Notes under the pieces: generated by a model
Database searches by the model: none
The model's input: only the letters and a program-made list of their open reading frames with translations
Told to the model about the DNA's origin: nothing
In this document: one piece after another, positions 33,312-42,011 of the stretch
How the letters are laid out: the number at the start of each line of letters is the position of its first letter
How positions within the stretch are numbered: position 1 is the stretch's first letter
Made by a program: the position numbers and the translations under genes
Source: Candidatus Saccharimonadota bacterium
Lineage (GTDB): Bacteria > Patescibacteriota > Saccharimonadia > Saccharimonadales > Saccharimonadaceae
NCBI GenBank assembly: GCA_017514105.1
Contig: JAFWKY010000015.1
Coordinates: 84,834-127,168, forward strand
Length of the DNA: 42,335 nt
Direction: 5' to 3'

Positions 33312-33319
33312 TTTCCTCC

Positions 33320-34111
33320 TTATATATTAAAAATTGGATTACTAAACCATATCACGATAATACCCACCAGCACCGCACTAAACAATACAGGGCCCAGAAT
33401 ATCCTTAAAACGAAAATCTTCCTGATAGCGTATCATCACCTGACGAGCATAATTATACGCGTAAGCAAAAACTGTTAGAATTATCGCACACTGCGGGATG
33501 CGAATACCAGTTTCAATTGGGAAATTGATATCGTAAAAGATTCCCCAAGAATGGCAAAGCCAAGCCACTTCCGCGAATATCAGCCCACAAACCAAAGTCG
33601 CCAAAGTAAAACTTTTGCTGGTAGTCTGAGACAAAACGTGACGGCTGCCAGCATAACCCACCAAGAACGAAAGAATTACCGCCCAAACCGCATCAGAAGT
33701 CGCAGTCATCAACGAAATAGCCGATATCCCCAAGAAAACCGCGATTAGAGACTGGACCAATGTAGCGTTTTCTGAGTTCAGTGGTTTTATAAACAAGAGC
33801 CAGATTACATATATAGCAATCAGCAAAAAGTGCACCGGCATTAAAGAAATACCCGAAAAATACGAAAGCAACACTATGCTAAGGCCAACGATAAAATCAA
33901 CCAGGTTTGACTTTATATTAATCCAAAGATAACGACTTCGCACCGCAAAAACACGCCATTTTGATACCACTACAAGCAGGATACCAAGTACTGGGCTGCC
34001 GCTGAAAACCGTAGACAAAACCGCTGCGAAGCCGAGCAAAATGTTCAGTAGCACATGAACTACGCCCGACGCGATATTTCTAGACTTCCTTGCTAATACG
34101 TAATCAACCAT
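33320..34111 (-). CDS. Polytopic membrane protein of unknown function
   Basis: 263 residues with about eight hydrophobic helices (for example VVHVLLNILLGFAAVLSTVF near 18-37, FIVGLSIVLLSYFSGISLM near 73-91, and a final VLFSAVLVGIIVIWF). Short basic loops lie on the probable cytoplasmic side (RVFAVRSRYLW, MIRYQEDFRFKD). No enzyme or transporter motif is recognised. It shares a unit with htrA (8 bp apart), which points to an envelope role but nothing more specific. The ATG is 6 nt after a TGC-TATAAT box. Confidence 0.75.
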   Translation of the reverse strand: MVDYVLARKSRNIASGVVHVLLNILLGFAAVLSTVFSGSPVLGILLVVVSKWRVFAVRSRYLWINIKSNLVDFIVGLSIVLLSYFSGISLMPVHFLLIAIYVIWLLFIKPLNSENATLVQSLIAVFLGISAISLMTATSDAVWAVILSFLVGYAGSRHVLSQTTSKSFTLATLVCGLIFAEVAWLCHSWGIFYDINFPIETGIRIPQCAIILTVFAYAYNYARQVMIRYQEDFRFKDILGPVLFSAVLVGIIVIWFSNPIFNI

Positions 34112-34117
34112 ACACCT

Positions 34118-34123
34118 ATTATA
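34118..34123 (-). promoter_or_regulatory. -10 box of membrane protein-htrA operon
   Basis: Extended -10 (TGC-TATAAT) with 6 nt to the ATG at 34111. Confidence 0.6.
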
Positions 34124-34190
34124 GCAGATAATAGTTTAATATAAACTTAAAATCTTTAAGCAAAAACGAATATCCATTATCGCAGTGTGC

Positions 34191-34196
34191 TATAAT
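34191..34196 (+). promoter_or_regulatory. -10 box of signal peptidase gene
   Basis: TGTGC-TATAAT with 6 nt to the ATG at 34203. This rules out the in-frame ORF start at 34185. Confidence 0.6.
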
Positions 34197-34202
34197 AAAA
34201 TA

Positions 34203-34871
34203 ATGACACCAACATTTTTTCAAAAACATCCATTGCTCAAAGACATCTTGAGTTTAGCATCTTTTATTTTAGTAATTGTTCTTTGTACTGTTTTTTTGAA
34301 TACTTATATATATCGTTCTTACAACGTAGTCGGCAGCAGTATGGAGAATACTCTCCAAAATAACGACCGCGTAGTAGTAAATCGTGCGGCAGTTTCCTGG
34401 GCGCATTTTACCGGCGAAGAATATATTCCAGAACGTGGCCAGATTATCGTATTTCTAAACGAGGACGAGAAAAAAGTAGAGGAATACAAAGCCGCCGGCG
34501 TCAATAACCCTATGACTTGTACCGTCCCGAGCAACGTCAACGATCAATACATCATCAAACGCGTTATTGCCTTCCCAGGCGAACGTGTCACCGTCAAGGA
34601 CGGCATCATGAAAGTTTATAACGACGAGCATCCAGACGGCTTTATTTATGACGAAGAATGGCGCAAGTCCGACACCGATGGTCCGAAGAATCACACTTCT
34701 GGCGAAGTTGACGTCACAGTACCAAACGGCGAATTATTCGTTTCTGGCGACAACCGCGAAGGCTCCAACTCTTGGGACTCTCGCAACGGTCTCGGCACGA
34801 TTCCATTCTGCCGCATCATCGGTCCAGTCGCATTTAGATTATTTCCGTTTGATAGTATCCGAACATTTTAG
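34203..34871 (+). CDS. lepB: Signal peptidase I
   Basis: 222 residues. One membrane helix (~14-34) is followed by the catalytic Ser46 in VGSSMENTL and Lys119 in YIIKRVIAFPGE, then FVSGDNREGSNSWDSRNGLG, box E of the family. It removes signal peptides from exported proteins, several of which are encoded in this window. The stop overlaps the stop of the opposing gene by 4 bp. Confidence 0.95.
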   Translation: MTPTFFQKHPLLKDILSLASFILVIVLCTVFLNTYIYRSYNVVGSSMENTLQNNDRVVVNRAAVSWAHFTGEEYIPERGQIIVFLNEDEKKVEEYKAAGVNNPMTCTVPSNVNDQYIIKRVIAFPGERVTVKDGIMKVYNDEHPDGFIYDEEWRKSDTDGPKNHTSGEVDVTVPNGELFVSGDNREGSNSWDSRNGLGTIPFCRIIGPVAFRLFPFDSIRTF

Positions 34872-36358
34872 TCGTGGTAGCTTGTTTTTACCAAACTATC
34901 TACCGGACAATAATCATCCGTTAGCACAATATCTTTATCGGTAGTCTCAATAGTAATTTTGTCTGCTGGAGTATAATCATTATCAGTAGCGATCAGCATC
35001 CAGTTAGTGAACAACGTCTCAGGAACATTCTTATGAATCGGCACCACATAGACATTATCGAACACTTCCGCGAGAGTCTTTACCTCTGAGCGTAGGAATC
35101 GCGATTTTTCACCTTCGAGCGAAGTCAAGACATTTGACATATATACTCCACCATCAGTCAATCTAGATTTGATTATTTTTGCAGCCTCTTTGGTCGCCAA
35201 GGTTCCTACCGGCACTTCTCCGGCAAATGCATCATTCAAAATCACATCATATTTCTTGTCTGTCTCGTCTAGAAATACTCGGCCGTCAGCGTTATATAAT
35301 CCCAATCTATCATCACCGTAATCATTAATCAGGTCATCCAGGAAGAAGTATTTCTTCGCGATTTCTGTCGACACTGGATCAATCTCTATAACATCCAAGT
35401 TCTTATCTTCAAAATGCGAAATAAAATACTTTGGATACTGATATGCCGCACCGCCTATCATCGCTACATTCTTGACATTCAGATAATTGAACATCTGGTC
35501 GTACTTTTTTAGATAATCAAATACTAGCTCGTATTTCTTGTTCTGGTCAAGAAATGTCGCCGAAGAATACGCCCCACTCTGCTTATAAAAGCGAACAGGC
35601 TGACCATTATAATTATCGTTTTCTACGATAATCCTGCCGTACTCTGTATCGATACTAATTGTCTCATCGGGCTTGTTAATATGCACAAATGACGTAATCG
35701 ATAGCACAAGTGCCACAATAAACATTACTATAGATAGAAGTTTCGGGGCTTCACGCCTGATCTTCCACCAAAGCATGTTAGCGACCACCAAGGACACGAC
35801 GCCGAGTAGTGCAAAGATTAAATTTGTTCCAAGTGCTGGGATTAGCCAAAAACCTCCAGCAAAAGTACCAACCAAACTACCAATCGCAATAATTGCGGTA
35901 ATTTTACCAGATTCGACACCACGTTCCTTAATCGCATCTAATCTATCCTTCATTATTACTGGTGTCACAATACCAAAAATAGTCGACGGTAGCAAGAATA
36001 GCACAACACTTCCAATCACCGCAGAAGTCTGAGTGCCAAAGTTCAAAGCTTTTATTGATTCCAAGACACCGTTCCCTACCATTGGGATTACCGAAAGACA
36101 CATAGATGCAACTACCAACAAATATGCGATAACTAATCTATCATGTTTCTTCACCGATATTTTACCACCAAGAATATTACCAAGACTACCCGCCAACAAA
36201 ATAATGCCGATAATAGCAGTCCAAACAAAATTACTGTTTCCAAAGTATGGCGACAAGAGTCTCGAGGCGACGAGCTCCATTATCATTCCAGCCGCATTCA
36301 AAACGAATAAGACGATATAGTCGGCATTGATAACATTATTGAACTTGTTCTTTTTCAT
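34868..36358 (-). CDS. Membrane-fused spermidine synthase-like protein
   Basis: 496 residues. The first ~225 are seven or more membrane helices of the type seen in fused MFS/spermidine synthases (MELVASRLLSPYFGNSNFVW opens the family). The C-terminal ~260 form an aminopropyltransferase/methyltransferase fold: VAMIGGAAYQYP (nucleotide loop), DVIEIDPVSTEIA, YDVILNDAFAGEVPVG and GGVYMSNVL. Whether it makes polyamines is uncertain, because fused members often lack polyamine genes nearby. The ATG overlaps the rmuC stop (TAATG), so they are co-translated. Confidence 0.87.
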   Translation of the reverse strand: MKKNKFNNVINADYIVLFVLNAAGMIMELVASRLLSPYFGNSNFVWTAIIGIILLAGSLGNILGGKISVKKHDRLVIAYLLVVASMCLSVIPMVGNGVLESIKALNFGTQTSAVIGSVVLFLLPSTIFGIVTPVIMKDRLDAIKERGVESGKITAIIAIGSLVGTFAGGFWLIPALGTNLIFALLGVVSLVVANMLWWKIRREAPKLLSIVMFIVALVLSITSFVHINKPDETISIDTEYGRIIVENDNYNGQPVRFYKQSGAYSSATFLDQNKKYELVFDYLKKYDQMFNYLNVKNVAMIGGAAYQYPKYFISHFEDKNLDVIEIDPVSTEIAKKYFFLDDLINDYGDDRLGLYNADGRVFLDETDKKYDVILNDAFAGEVPVGTLATKEAAKIIKSRLTDGGVYMSNVLTSLEGEKSRFLRSEVKTLAEVFDNVYVVPIHKNVPETLFTNWMLIATDNDYTPADKITIETTDKDIVLTDDYCPVDSLVKTSYHD

Positions 36359-37542
36359 TATATTTCACCTATCAATTTTACCGATTCCGATTCTGGCAAT
36401 TCCTCAACGTTCTTAAGTTTACGTTCGATCTGGCGAGAAGTAGTCTTGGCCGATTCAATCTTGTTTGCAGACTCCTGCAGTTTTTTCTGGACGCCTTCCA
36501 ACAAGTCGCCAAACTTGCCAAACTGCGTCTTCACAGCACCCAACGTTTGCCAGACTTCCGCCGAACGTTTCTCTATCGCCACAGTTCTAAAGCCCATCAA
36601 AAGCCCAGACAACATCACAGGCAAAGTAGAAGGTGACGCAATAGTGATATTATATTTTTGACGAATCTCATCCGACAGACCAGGCACCCTAATAATCTCA
36701 GCGTACAAAGATTCCGTCGGAACAAACATCAAACCAAAATCTGTAGTTTTCGGTGGGTCAATATATTTTGTTGCAATTTTCTTTGCTTGCTCTTTTACGT
36801 CATTGGCCAAAGCCTTTTGGAATGCGGCAATTTCAGCCTTATTGCCAGAATCATACGCAGCGATTAATCGCGAGTAATTCTCTACTGGGAATTTTGAATC
36901 AATTGGCAAAAAGACGTTCTCGTCTTTCCCTGGCATTTTCACTGCAAACTCTACCCTATCGTTGGAACCGGCTTTCGTGATAATATTTTCTTCATACTGA
37001 GTTTTATTCAACACGTCTTCAATGATAGCGCCGAGTTGAACTTCCCCGTAGATGCCACGCGTTTTCACGCCCTCCATTACCTTTTTTAAATCTCCAACCT
37101 CATTCGCCATTGATTTCATTTCACCTAAACCTTGGTAAACCTGTGTTAACTGTGTAGAGATCGACTTAAAACTCTCATTAAAACGCTTCTCCACCGATGC
37201 TTTCAACTTTTCGTCAACGGTTTCGCGCATTTGTTCCAAACTTTTTTCGTTGCTGGTTCGCATCTGCTCTAGTTTCTTTTCGTTACCACTACGCATCAAC
37301 TCCAAGTTTTTCTCATTACTTAGTTGCATACGTTCCAAATTTTCAGAAATCTCCTTACGATTCTCACGAAAATTACGATCAATCGCTGGATTAATCTCTT
37401 TCACTTGACCTTCCATCCGAATCAAGCGTTCCTGCATCATCTTAAAATCTTCAGACTTTTCCGCCTGCGCTGGTTTCTTAAAAATCAAAACCAAAAGCAA
37501 AATAATTACAACTCCCCCAATAACCATTAAAACTATATCCAT
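36358..37542 (-). CDS. rmuC: DNA recombination protein RmuC
   Basis: 394 residues from the ATG at 37542; an earlier in-frame start at 37566 would lie upstream of the promoter. One membrane helix (~2-22) precedes a long coiled coil (~30-130) containing heptad-like ERMQLSNEKNLELMRSGNEK repeats, and the RmuC domain: RGIYGEVQLGAIIEDVL, FLPIDSKFPVE, LMFVPTESLYAEI and SPSTLPVML. The family limits inversions at short repeats and has an endonuclease-like fold. TATAAT lies 6 nt before the ATG. Confidence 0.93.
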   Translation of the reverse strand: MDIVLMVIGGVVIILLLVLIFKKPAQAEKSEDFKMMQERLIRMEGQVKEINPAIDRNFRENRKEISENLERMQLSNEKNLELMRSGNEKKLEQMRTSNEKSLEQMRETVDEKLKASVEKRFNESFKSISTQLTQVYQGLGEMKSMANEVGDLKKVMEGVKTRGIYGEVQLGAIIEDVLNKTQYEENIITKAGSNDRVEFAVKMPGKDENVFLPIDSKFPVENYSRLIAAYDSGNKAEIAAFQKALANDVKEQAKKIATKYIDPPKTTDFGLMFVPTESLYAEIIRVPGLSDEIRQKYNITIASPSTLPVMLSGLLMGFRTVAIEKRSAEVWQTLGAVKTQFGKFGDLLEGVQKKLQESANKIESAKTTSRQIERKLKNVEELPESESVKLIGEI

Positions 37543-37548
37543 AAAAAA

Positions 37549-37554
37549 ATTATA
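37549..37554 (-). promoter_or_regulatory. -10 box of rmuC operon
   Basis: TGTGC-TATAAT with 6 nt to the ATG at 37542. It is divergent from the tRNA-Thr promoter, 22 bp away. Confidence 0.6.
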
Positions 37555-37576
37555 GCACATTTGCAAGAAAGTGTGC

Positions 37577-37582
37577 TATAAT
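37577..37582 (+). promoter_or_regulatory. -10 box of tRNA-Thr
   Basis: TGTGC-TATAAT, the same extended -10 seen before leaderless genes, 8 nt before the mature tRNA 5' end at 37591. Confidence 0.6.
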
Positions 37583-37590
37583 AATCACAT

Positions 37591-37666
37591 GCCGACTTAG
37601 CTCAGCTGGTAGAGCAACGGTTTTGTAAACCGTAGGTCGTCAGTTCAAACCTGACAGTCGGCTCCA
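37591..37666 (+). tRNA. tRNA-Thr (TGT anticodon)
   Basis: Acceptor GCCGACT/AGTCGGC, D-arm GCTCAGCTGGTAGAGC, anticodon loop TTTGTAA between ACGGT and ACCGT, T-loop TTCAAAC, discriminator T and encoded CCA. Confidence 0.95.
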
Positions 37667-37670
37667 TTTT

Positions 37671-37751
37671 TTTGCAAAAATGTCGCCGGTACTACGTGGG
37701 CGGCTCTTTTCTTTGCAAAAATGTCGCCGGTACTTCGTGGGCGGCTCTTTT
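37671..37751. repeat. Tandemly duplicated terminator (two 40-bp units)
   Basis: Units 37671-37710 and 37712-37751 differ at one base (A/T in the loop). Each has stem GTCGCC/GGCGGC with an 11-nt loop, a T-run on the plus side and ATTTTT on the minus side, so each can act both for tRNA-Thr and for the converging rubrerythrin gene. The second unit ends at the rubrerythrin stop codon. Confidence 0.85.
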
Positions 37752-38296
37752 TAATAATTTTCCGCCTTGATTTCAAAATACGCTCTTGGATGTGCGCAGA
37801 CCGGACAAATCTCCGGCGCTTCTTTACCGATCACTACATGTCCGCAGTTGCGACATACCCAAATTGCATCACCATCTCTCGAGAATACCTTTTTGTCGCG
37901 CACGTTCTTTAATAATTTGCGGTAGCGTTCCTCATGCGTCTTTTCAATTGCCGCCACACCGTCAAACTTTGCCGCTAGTTCTTCAAATCCTTCTTCGCGC
38001 GCAACCCTAGCGAACTCTGCATACATATCCGTCCACTCATAGTTCTCGCCGTCCGCAGCCGCTTCGAGATTAATTTCTGTGTCTTCTACGGCACCGCCGT
38101 GAAGTTCTTTGTACCACAATTTCGCGTGTTCTTTCTCATTTGCAGCAGTTTCCGCAAGAATTGCTGCGATTTGTTCGTAACCGTCCTTCTTCGCTTTTGA
38201 CGCAAAGAAATCGTATTTATTACGCGCTTCGCTTTCCCCAGCGAATGCTTTCTTCAAATTCTCGTAAGTTTTAGTTCCATCATACTTAGTTTTCAT
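37751..38296 (-). CDS. rbr: Rubrerythrin
   Basis: 181 residues from the ATG at 38296, which has AAGGAGG at the correct spacing; the frame opens further upstream but lacks a site. An N-terminal ferritin-like diiron domain ([38 protein letters not shown]) is joined to a C-terminal rubredoxin domain with two Cys pairs (CRNCG, CPVCAHP). It reduces hydrogen peroxide in anaerobes, which fits the anaerobic RNR in this window. It lies 10 bp after the SDR gene on the same strand, so they form an operon. Confidence 0.95.
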   Translation of the reverse strand: MKTKYDGTKTYENLKKAFAGESEARNKYDFFASKAKKDGYEQIAAILAETAANEKEHAKLWYKELHGGAVEDTEINLEAAADGENYEWTDMYAEFARVAREEGFEELAAKFDGVAAIEKTHEERYRKLLKNVRDKKVFSRDGDAIWVCRNCGHVVIGKEAPEICPVCAHPRAYFEIKAENY

Positions 38297-38306
38297 AATA
38301 ACCTCC

Positions 38307-39068
38307 TTAAATTGCTGTATATCCGCCATCTACTGGCATAATTAAACCCGTCACATAAGACGCTTCATCTGAAGCCAAGAACACCGCCGCCGCATCTAGT
38401 TCACCCGGCCTTCCATATCTTTGCATCGGTACGTGAGTCTTGGCAAATTCTTGAAATGATGGAGTGTCAAGCACCGGCTTTGTTAACTCCGTCTCGAAAT
38501 ACCCAGGACAAATCGCATTACAGGTGATACCTTTTGTCGCAAGTTCTGCCGCTACTGCTCGTGTGAAGTTGACCACCGCACCTTTTGATGTATGGTACGC
38601 TATCGTATGGATCTCAGTATTCCCCACCAAACCATACATTGACGCAACATTAATTATGCGACCATAATTATTCTTTGCCATAATATTCGCAAAAGCCCGC
38701 GTCATCTTAAAGACCGAGGTTTCATCTGTTGCGATCGTAAAGTCCCACTCCTCATCAGACATTTCTAACACGCCTTTATCCTTTGAAGAACCTGCGCAAT
38801 TCAAGAGAATATCGACACGCCCGAATTTTTCTTCTACCATTTGCGCGGCGGCGTTGATTTCATCCGTTGATGTCACGTCGCATTTAATGGCAAGGACATC
38901 TTCCGCACCAGCCTTCATTAGCTCCGGCTTGAACTCTTCCAAACGCTCCACGCGTCGCGCCAAAATCGCCAACTTTGCACCTTGTCTTGCAAACGCCAAG
39001 GCCATCTGTTGCCCAAGCCCAGACGATGCACCAGTCACTACCGCTACACGCCCCTTTAAGTTAAACAT
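38307..39068 (-). CDS. Short-chain dehydrogenase/reductase (FabG-like)
   Basis: 253 residues from the ATG at 39068, with AAAGGAG upstream. Classical [11 protein letters not shown] (12-19), [10 protein letters not shown], catalytic Ser in NVASMYG, YHTSK (Y-x3-K) and the C-terminal [12 protein letters not shown]. It is NAD(P)H-dependent. It resembles 3-oxoacyl-ACP reductase and sugar-alcohol dehydrogenases, so the substrate is undecided. No other fatty-acid genes are nearby. Confidence 0.92.
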   Translation of the reverse strand: MFNLKGRVAVVTGASSGLGQQMALAFARQGAKLAILARRVERLEEFKPELMKAGAEDVLAIKCDVTSTDEINAAAQMVEEKFGRVDILLNCAGSSKDKGVLEMSDEEWDFTIATDETSVFKMTRAFANIMAKNNYGRIINVASMYGLVGNTEIHTIAYHTSKGAVVNFTRAVAAELATKGITCNAICPGYFETELTKPVLDTPSFQEFAKTHVPMQRYGRPGELDAAAVFLASDEASYVTGLIMPVDGGYTAI

Positions 39069-39200
39069 AATAACTCCTTTCTTATTCAAAGTATACCAAA
39101 AATATACATAAATGAAAACAAAAGTTTTTAAGGAAATCTAACATGTTGAACAAAACCTTAAAATAGTGTAAAATAAGTATAAGTAAACGAAAGGATTTTA

Positions 39201-39761
39201 ATGGAAACAACAACAACATTAATCGCGACAAATCCAGACGATGCTGCCGCCGGTGGGTTCATTGTAGGCGGAATACTCGGCTCGATGACTATCATTGCTC
39301 TCGTGGTTTGTATTTTGACGATCATTGCCGGCTGGCGCATTCTTAAGAAAGCCGGAGAGCCAGGCTGGAAGATTCTTATTCCATTTTATAATACTTACAT
39401 CATTCTCAAAATTGTCGGTCTCAAAACTTGGTTCTGGTTTATGCTCGCGCTTAATATCCTAACTCCTATCGTCTTCTCAATGTGCAGACTAGACACTTAT
39501 CTAATTATGACTGGCACCCAACAACAAGTTCAGGCTTACGTTTCTACCTACAACTTTGCCCAGAACCCAATGGTTATCGTAATGATGGTTTTGTGTATCC
39601 TCTACGGCGTAACACTTACTATTCTTTTCTCGCACCGTCTCAGCAAAGTCTTCGGCCATGGCATCGGCTTTACGCTCGGCCTAATCTTCCTCCAGCCAAT
39701 CTTCTGGATGATTCTTGGCTTTGATTCTTCCAAATACAATAAGAAAAATCTCAAAGCCTAA
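39201..39761 (+). CDS. DUF5684 membrane protein
   Basis: 186 residues with four or five helices. The family signature is present: GWRILKKAGEPGWKILIPFY followed by NTYIILKIVG and, at the end, FSHRLSKVFGHGIGF with GFDSSKY. The function of the family is unknown. AAAGGA lies 6-7 nt before the ATG. Single gene followed by a terminator. Confidence 0.85.
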   Translation: METTTTLIATNPDDAAAGGFIVGGILGSMTIIALVVCILTIIAGWRILKKAGEPGWKILIPFYNTYIILKIVGLKTWFWFMLALNILTPIVFSMCRLDTYLIMTGTQQQVQAYVSTYNFAQNPMVIVMMVLCILYGVTLTILFSHRLSKVFGHGIGFTLGLIFLQPIFWMILGFDSSKYNKKNLKA

Positions 39762-39774
39762 CAAGACCGACTTC

Positions 39775-39805
39775 AAAAATACCCAGCGCGTCTGGGTATT
39801 TTTTA
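39775..39805 (+). terminator. Terminator of DUF5684 gene
   Basis: Stem AAAAATACCCAG/CTGGGTATTTTT with a 5-nt loop; a T-run on the plus side and a matching A-run could serve the opposing gene. Confidence 0.85.
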
Positions 39806-39808
39806 AAA

Positions 39809-40024
39809 TCACACAAAATCTTCCGGAAACTCTTCCTGCGAATCTGAATAATCAATCACTTCATTCCCACCAGCCAGAATGTCTTCTGATTTTTCTTCTA
39901 TTAATTGTTCATACCCAACCAACGATTTGTACGGCGCAAACTGTGCCGCTCTATCGTGATTAGACATATATGCGCGACCTGGCGCATGAAAATGCGGCAG
40001 ATTTATAATTTCATCATACTTCAT
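39809..40024 (-). CDS. YolD-like small protein, partner of Y-family polymerase
   Basis: 71 residues. The segment MSNHDRAAQFAPYKSLVGYEQLIEEK (read as NHDRAAQFAP and GYEQLIEE) is the hallmark of small proteins that follow UmuC-like polymerases in Firmicutes. The C-terminal third is acidic. The ATG overlaps the polymerase stop as ATGA, so translation is coupled. It is probably an accessory or regulatory subunit in translesion synthesis. Confidence 0.8.
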   Translation of the reverse strand: MKYDEIINLPHFHAPGRAYMSNHDRAAQFAPYKSLVGYEQLIEEKSEDILAGGNEVIDYSDSQEEFPEDFV

Positions 40025-41385
40025 GCTTTATGCCCTCCCACTTGGCTGTTTCGCATCCGCATAGTCGCAGACTCTTCATAATTCGCTGCCTTTAAGAGCG
40101 AATTCTTGCCATATTTCTTCTTGATTTCCAGCGTTGCGCGTTGCAAACGTTTTTCTTTTCTGCGTTCTTCGTTTTGTTTCGCATAATTGGTGAAAAAATC
40201 AAGTTGTCTTAATTTGTCATTGCCATCATCATTTTTAACCTCCGCCGCCACTACATATATTGCACGAACCCTTAAATCAGGATTGACGATTTCATCATAC
40301 AATTCCAGCGCTTTTCCAGCAAAAATCTTGGACAAATTAGTATAGCCATCAAGATTTATTGTTCCATGTGCACACTTCGGCACTGTTCTACCATAAAAAT
40401 CCACTTGCATTGGCCCATCATAATTAGTAACGTCTTTATCGTAATTTATCGTCAAAACGATTTTGTCAGTCACGATGTTCTTGGCAAACAAATCTAGCGC
40501 CAACGCATCGGCCATTTCCCACGTCACCAATCGCGCCTCATCGTAATCATACGGTCGCGACAGAACTTGTCCAGAACTCACACTGTGATTATCGGATGAA
40601 TAATTTTTAATATCTGGCATCGTGACCGGCTCCCATCCCCACGCATGATCGATCAAAAGTTCTGCATTAACACCAAAAACTTTATAAAGTTTTTCATACC
40701 CGGTCAGAGAATAATTCGCCAAATCTCCCATCGTATATATACCCAAGTTTTTTAATCTTCGCGCATAGCCACGCCCTACTCGCCAAAAATCCGTAATTGG
40801 CGTATGCTCCCAGAGTTTCTGGCGATATGAAATTTCGTCAAGTTCAGCAATTCGCACCCCGTGCTTATCCGCTGGAATATGTTTTGCTACGATATCCATC
40901 GCCACTTTAGCGAGATACATATTCGTACCTATACCAGCCGTCGCGGTAATGCCGGTTTCATCCAGCACCTTATGAATCATTCGTTCCGCCAATTCATGCG
41001 CAGTAACATTATATAATTTTACATAATCAGTCGCATCAATAAATACCTCGTCAATAGAATAGACATGGATATCATTCGGTGATACAAACGAAGCATATAT
41101 TCCAAAAATCTTGCGGCTAACCTCCATGTATTTTCGCATCCGCGGCGGCGCAGCCACAAAATCTACCTTATTCGCCCGCGCCACACGCAAGACTTCGTAT
41201 AATCGCTCACGCCCAGACAACCCAAAAGCCTTCAGCGCTGGCGAAACCGCAAGACAAATCGTTTTTTCTGTACGCGAAAAATCCGCCACCACCAGGCGCG
41301 CCCTTAACGGATCCAGCCCTCTCTCCACGCATTCCACCGATGCATAAAAAGATTTCAAGTCTATCGCAATATATACCTTCCCCAT
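40021..41385 (-). CDS. Y-family DNA polymerase (UmuC/UvrX-like)
   Basis: 454 residues from the ATG at 41385, 6 nt after TATAAT; an in-frame ATG at 41400 lies before that box. Palm motifs: the Asp in YIAIDLKSFYASVE (~6-19) and YSIDEVFIDATDY. Helix-hairpin-helix region TDFWRVGRGYARRLKNLG, then a little-finger domain (~245-360) and a basic C-terminal tail. It resembles Bacillus YqjW/UvrX and related UmuC-like proteins. It carries out error-prone bypass of damaged DNA, with the YolD-like protein encoded next. Confidence 0.9.
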   Translation of the reverse strand: MGKVYIAIDLKSFYASVECVERGLDPLRARLVVADFSRTEKTICLAVSPALKAFGLSGRERLYEVLRVARANKVDFVAAPPRMRKYMEVSRKIFGIYASFVSPNDIHVYSIDEVFIDATDYVKLYNVTAHELAERMIHKVLDETGITATAGIGTNMYLAKVAMDIVAKHIPADKHGVRIAELDEISYRQKLWEHTPITDFWRVGRGYARRLKNLGIYTMGDLANYSLTGYEKLYKVFGVNAELLIDHAWGWEPVTMPDIKNYSSDNHSVSSGQVLSRPYDYDEARLVTWEMADALALDLFAKNIVTDKIVLTINYDKDVTNYDGPMQVDFYGRTVPKCAHGTINLDGYTNLSKIFAGKALELYDEIVNPDLRVRAIYVVAAEVKNDDGNDKLRQLDFFTNYAKQNEERRKEKRLQRATLEIKKKYGKNSLLKAANYEESATMRMRNSQVGGHKA

Positions 41386-41391
41386 ACATAT

Positions 41392-41397
41392 ATTATA
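41392..41397 (-). promoter_or_regulatory. -10 box of Y-family polymerase gene
   Basis: TATAAT with 6 nt to the ATG at 41385. No LexA-type palindrome is evident next to it. Confidence 0.55.
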
Positions 41398-41454
41398 CAT
41401 CAGCCAAAAAAATGAAACGTCTATGATATAATAAGTTTATAAATTAGGAGGAAA

Positions 41455-41943
41455 ATGAAAAAGAAAGTTATCGTCGGAATTATCATTGCAGGCGTAGTAG
41501 CCATTGGCGCAGCCGCCACAGCCATCATCATCTCAAAAGTCAACCAAAACAACTCTGCAGAACCAAAGGATATTGCCACCATCACCATGAACGCCATTGC
41601 TGGAACACCATATTTTTGGTCATACAAAACCGAAGATAACAACGTTGTAGAATTAGTAGAAGAAAAATCAACCGCCGAAGAATCTGGGCTGGTTGGCGCT
41701 CCATATCAACTAATTTACAAATTCAAAGGTATCAACCCAGGCGAAACCAAAATAACCTATGACTACGCTAGCGTAGCAGATGGTTATATTTCCGAAAGAG
41801 TTATTTACAAAATCACCGTCGCTGAAGATCACACAACTACCGCAGAAGTCATTGACCGCGCTTATGGACTTGACCCTAGCGATGCGAGCGAGATAGAGCC
41901 GGCTCAAGAAGCCCAAGATATCGAACCAGGTATAGAAGAATAG
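41455..41943 (+). CDS. Membrane-anchored protein with chagasin-like (I42) fold
   Basis: 162 residues: an N-terminal membrane helix (~5-27), one beta domain (~38-125) and an acidic tail of EP-rich residues. The domain has TPYFWSYKTEDNNVVELV, GAPYQLIYKFKGINPGETKI and a final VIYKITVA, an arrangement like I42 cysteine-protease inhibitors, although the canonical NPTTG loop is not clear. A plain immunoglobulin-like domain is an alternative. TTAGGAGG lies ~6 nt before the ATG, and TATAAT lies further upstream near 41427. Single gene. Confidence 0.6.
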   Translation: MKKKVIVGIIIAGVVAIGAAATAIIISKVNQNNSAEPKDIATITMNAIAGTPYFWSYKTEDNNVVELVEEKSTAEESGLVGAPYQLIYKFKGINPGETKITYDYASVADGYISERVIYKITVAEDHTTTAEVIDRAYGLDPSDASEIEPAQEAQDIEPGIEE

Positions 41944-41963
41944 GAATTATATTTTAATTTATT

Positions 41964-41994
41964 AAAAAACTACCTAGTTTTCATCTAGGTAGTT
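41964..41994 (-). terminator. Terminator after tRNA-ended structured RNA
   Basis: Stem AACTACCTAG/CTAGGTAGTT (41985-41994 with 41968-41977) followed by a T-run on the minus strand only. It therefore ends transcription from the RNA gene rather than from the 41455 gene. Confidence 0.8.
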
Positions 41995-42011
41995 CCTTAG
42001 TAATCCGATTA

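Noticed and set aside
37671-37751. Possible CRISPR-like direct repeats
   Set aside because: Only two near-identical adjacent units with no spacer of useful length; each is a hairpin plus T-run, so they are terminators.
9626-41400. Recoded UGA (glycine) as in Absconditabacteria/Gracilibacteria
   Set aside because: TGA ends the beta-lactamase-like gene, the GT gene and the polymerase gene exactly where neighbours begin, so it is a stop.
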